Source: Microdochium bolleyi
Taxonomy: Eukaryota; Ascomycota; Sordariomycetes; Xylariales; Microdochiaceae
Reading direction: 5' to 3'
NCBI GenBank assembly: GCA_001566295.1
Contig: KQ964269.1
Span: 248,001-312,000 of the forward strand
Length of the DNA: 64,000 nt
The notes under the pieces are model-generated. The model saw only the letters and a program-made list of their open reading frames with translations. It searched no databases and was not told the DNA's origin. This document shows positions 63,406 to 64,000 of the stretch, piece by piece. The translations under genes and the position numbers were made by a program. Each line of letters opens with the position of its first letter. Position 1 is the stretch's first letter.

Positions 63406-64000
63406 GATGAATCAGTACTAAGCCGGAACTGCTTTATCCGCCATTGTATACTACAATGATGCTTTCAGGAATGGTTTGTGCGCGGCCGGTCCCTTCTTGT
63501 TCATGCCAGTGCTGCCGTGGTGCGTAATCGACTTGAGGGTGGCTCTGGACTGATGGTTGCCCTTGGTCACGATATTGCGTGGACACAGGTTGGGGCACGA
63601 CGTTGCATCCACTGGCCACGGGGGTGTCATTCATTGTTCGTGTAAGACAAGGGCACCGTGCAAAAGAGTGTAGATTTGTCCGACATCAGCTGGAATTGTG
63701 AACATAAGCAGCACTTTAGTAATCTAAAGAAATATGTAGTCGCTGCGTAGTCTTCATTCTGCGGCTTCTTCCCCAGTCCATGTGTTGAACCTGGACACTT
63801 CCTCCTCGACGAGCATTGACTCGACTACTGACCAAGATGCTTGTGAGACGGCATCCTTGCAGTAATAATAATAATAATAATAATAAGTTCTCTCCGGTGT
63901 GACGACAGAGTTTCCACGCAACATGGCAGAGCCTACAGGCTGTGATCCGTACTGCCTCAACTATGGTTGAAGATCACGGCGCGTGCGAAATGCTCACTTG
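63406..64000. other. Right edge, no gene recognised
   Basis: Upstream flank of the tRNA gene to the window end. The minus frame at 63754-63960 contains a Tyr run only because it reads through the TAA microsatellite, so it is not called. A gene may continue beyond the window. Confidence 0.4.
63863..63886. repeat. (TAA)8 microsatellite
   Basis: Eight uninterrupted TAA units, likely polymorphic between strains. Confidence 0.9.

Noticed and set aside
63754..63960. Poly-Tyr frame at the right edge
   Set aside because: The Tyr run is the TAA microsatellite read on the other strand.
1..64000. CRISPR arrays, prokaryotic operons, transposons or viral genes
   Set aside because: None seen. The window is spliced fungal nuclear DNA with only short simple repeats.

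Overview
The window is nuclear DNA of a filamentous ascomycete, most likely a Sordariomycete. The evidence is gene density (about 21 protein genes in 64 kb on both strands), short GT..AG introns of mostly 50-120 bases with CTAAC-type branch sites, GC-rich coding sequence, and a gene set typical of Pezizomycotina. I see no virus, transposon, plasmid or CRISPR feature. All gene models below were spliced by eye from frame continuity, splice signals and recalled family conservation; none was checked by alignment.

Left part (1-17.3 kb): cytosolic leucyl-tRNA synthetase (minus, 3' end cut by the window edge), a small membrane protein, homoserine dehydrogenase HOM6, a CCDC174-like nuclear coiled-coil protein, the sterol 3-keto-reductase ERG27, an SLC49/FLVCR-like major facilitator, a long gene-free stretch (10.9-14.5 kb), the complex III hinge protein QCR6 in four exons, and a WBP2-like GRAM/PY-motif protein. 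Most of these are housekeeping genes. The LeuRS promoter carries a perfect Gcn4/CPC1-type TGAGTCA, and the QCR6 upstream region carries a CACGTG element, a CRE-like element and an inverted CCAAT.

Middle part (18.3-41.6 kb): a formin-type GTPase-binding-domain protein without the actin-assembly half (Rid1-like), the tRNA m7G46 methyltransferase TRM8, the ER/contact-site sorting nexin MDM1, an SR-type splicing factor in seven exons including a 6-base microexon, a Ure2-type glutathione transferase with a possible mitochondrial presequence, a secreted glycoside hydrolase family 79 enzyme with a GPI-like tail, a microbial PARG-type protein, two small unknown proteins, and a secreted amidase-signature protein.

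Right part (41.6-64 kb): a 4.8-kb stretch with no convincing gene, then a DapA/KDG-aldolase-like protein whose promoter has a 21-bp-arm inverted repeat next to the TATA box, the DNA-repair protein RAD4, an intronless full-size ABCA transporter, the outward-rectifier K+ channel TOK1 (one selectivity filter split by an intron), an alpha/beta-hydrolase-fold protein lacking the usual GxSxG, and an intron-containing tRNA-Pro(UGG) with its Pol III terminator. I see no biosynthetic cluster or linked novel system. The observations most worth testing concern RNA processing (microexon, in-frame stop-free introns, dual starts) and the inverted-repeat promoter.
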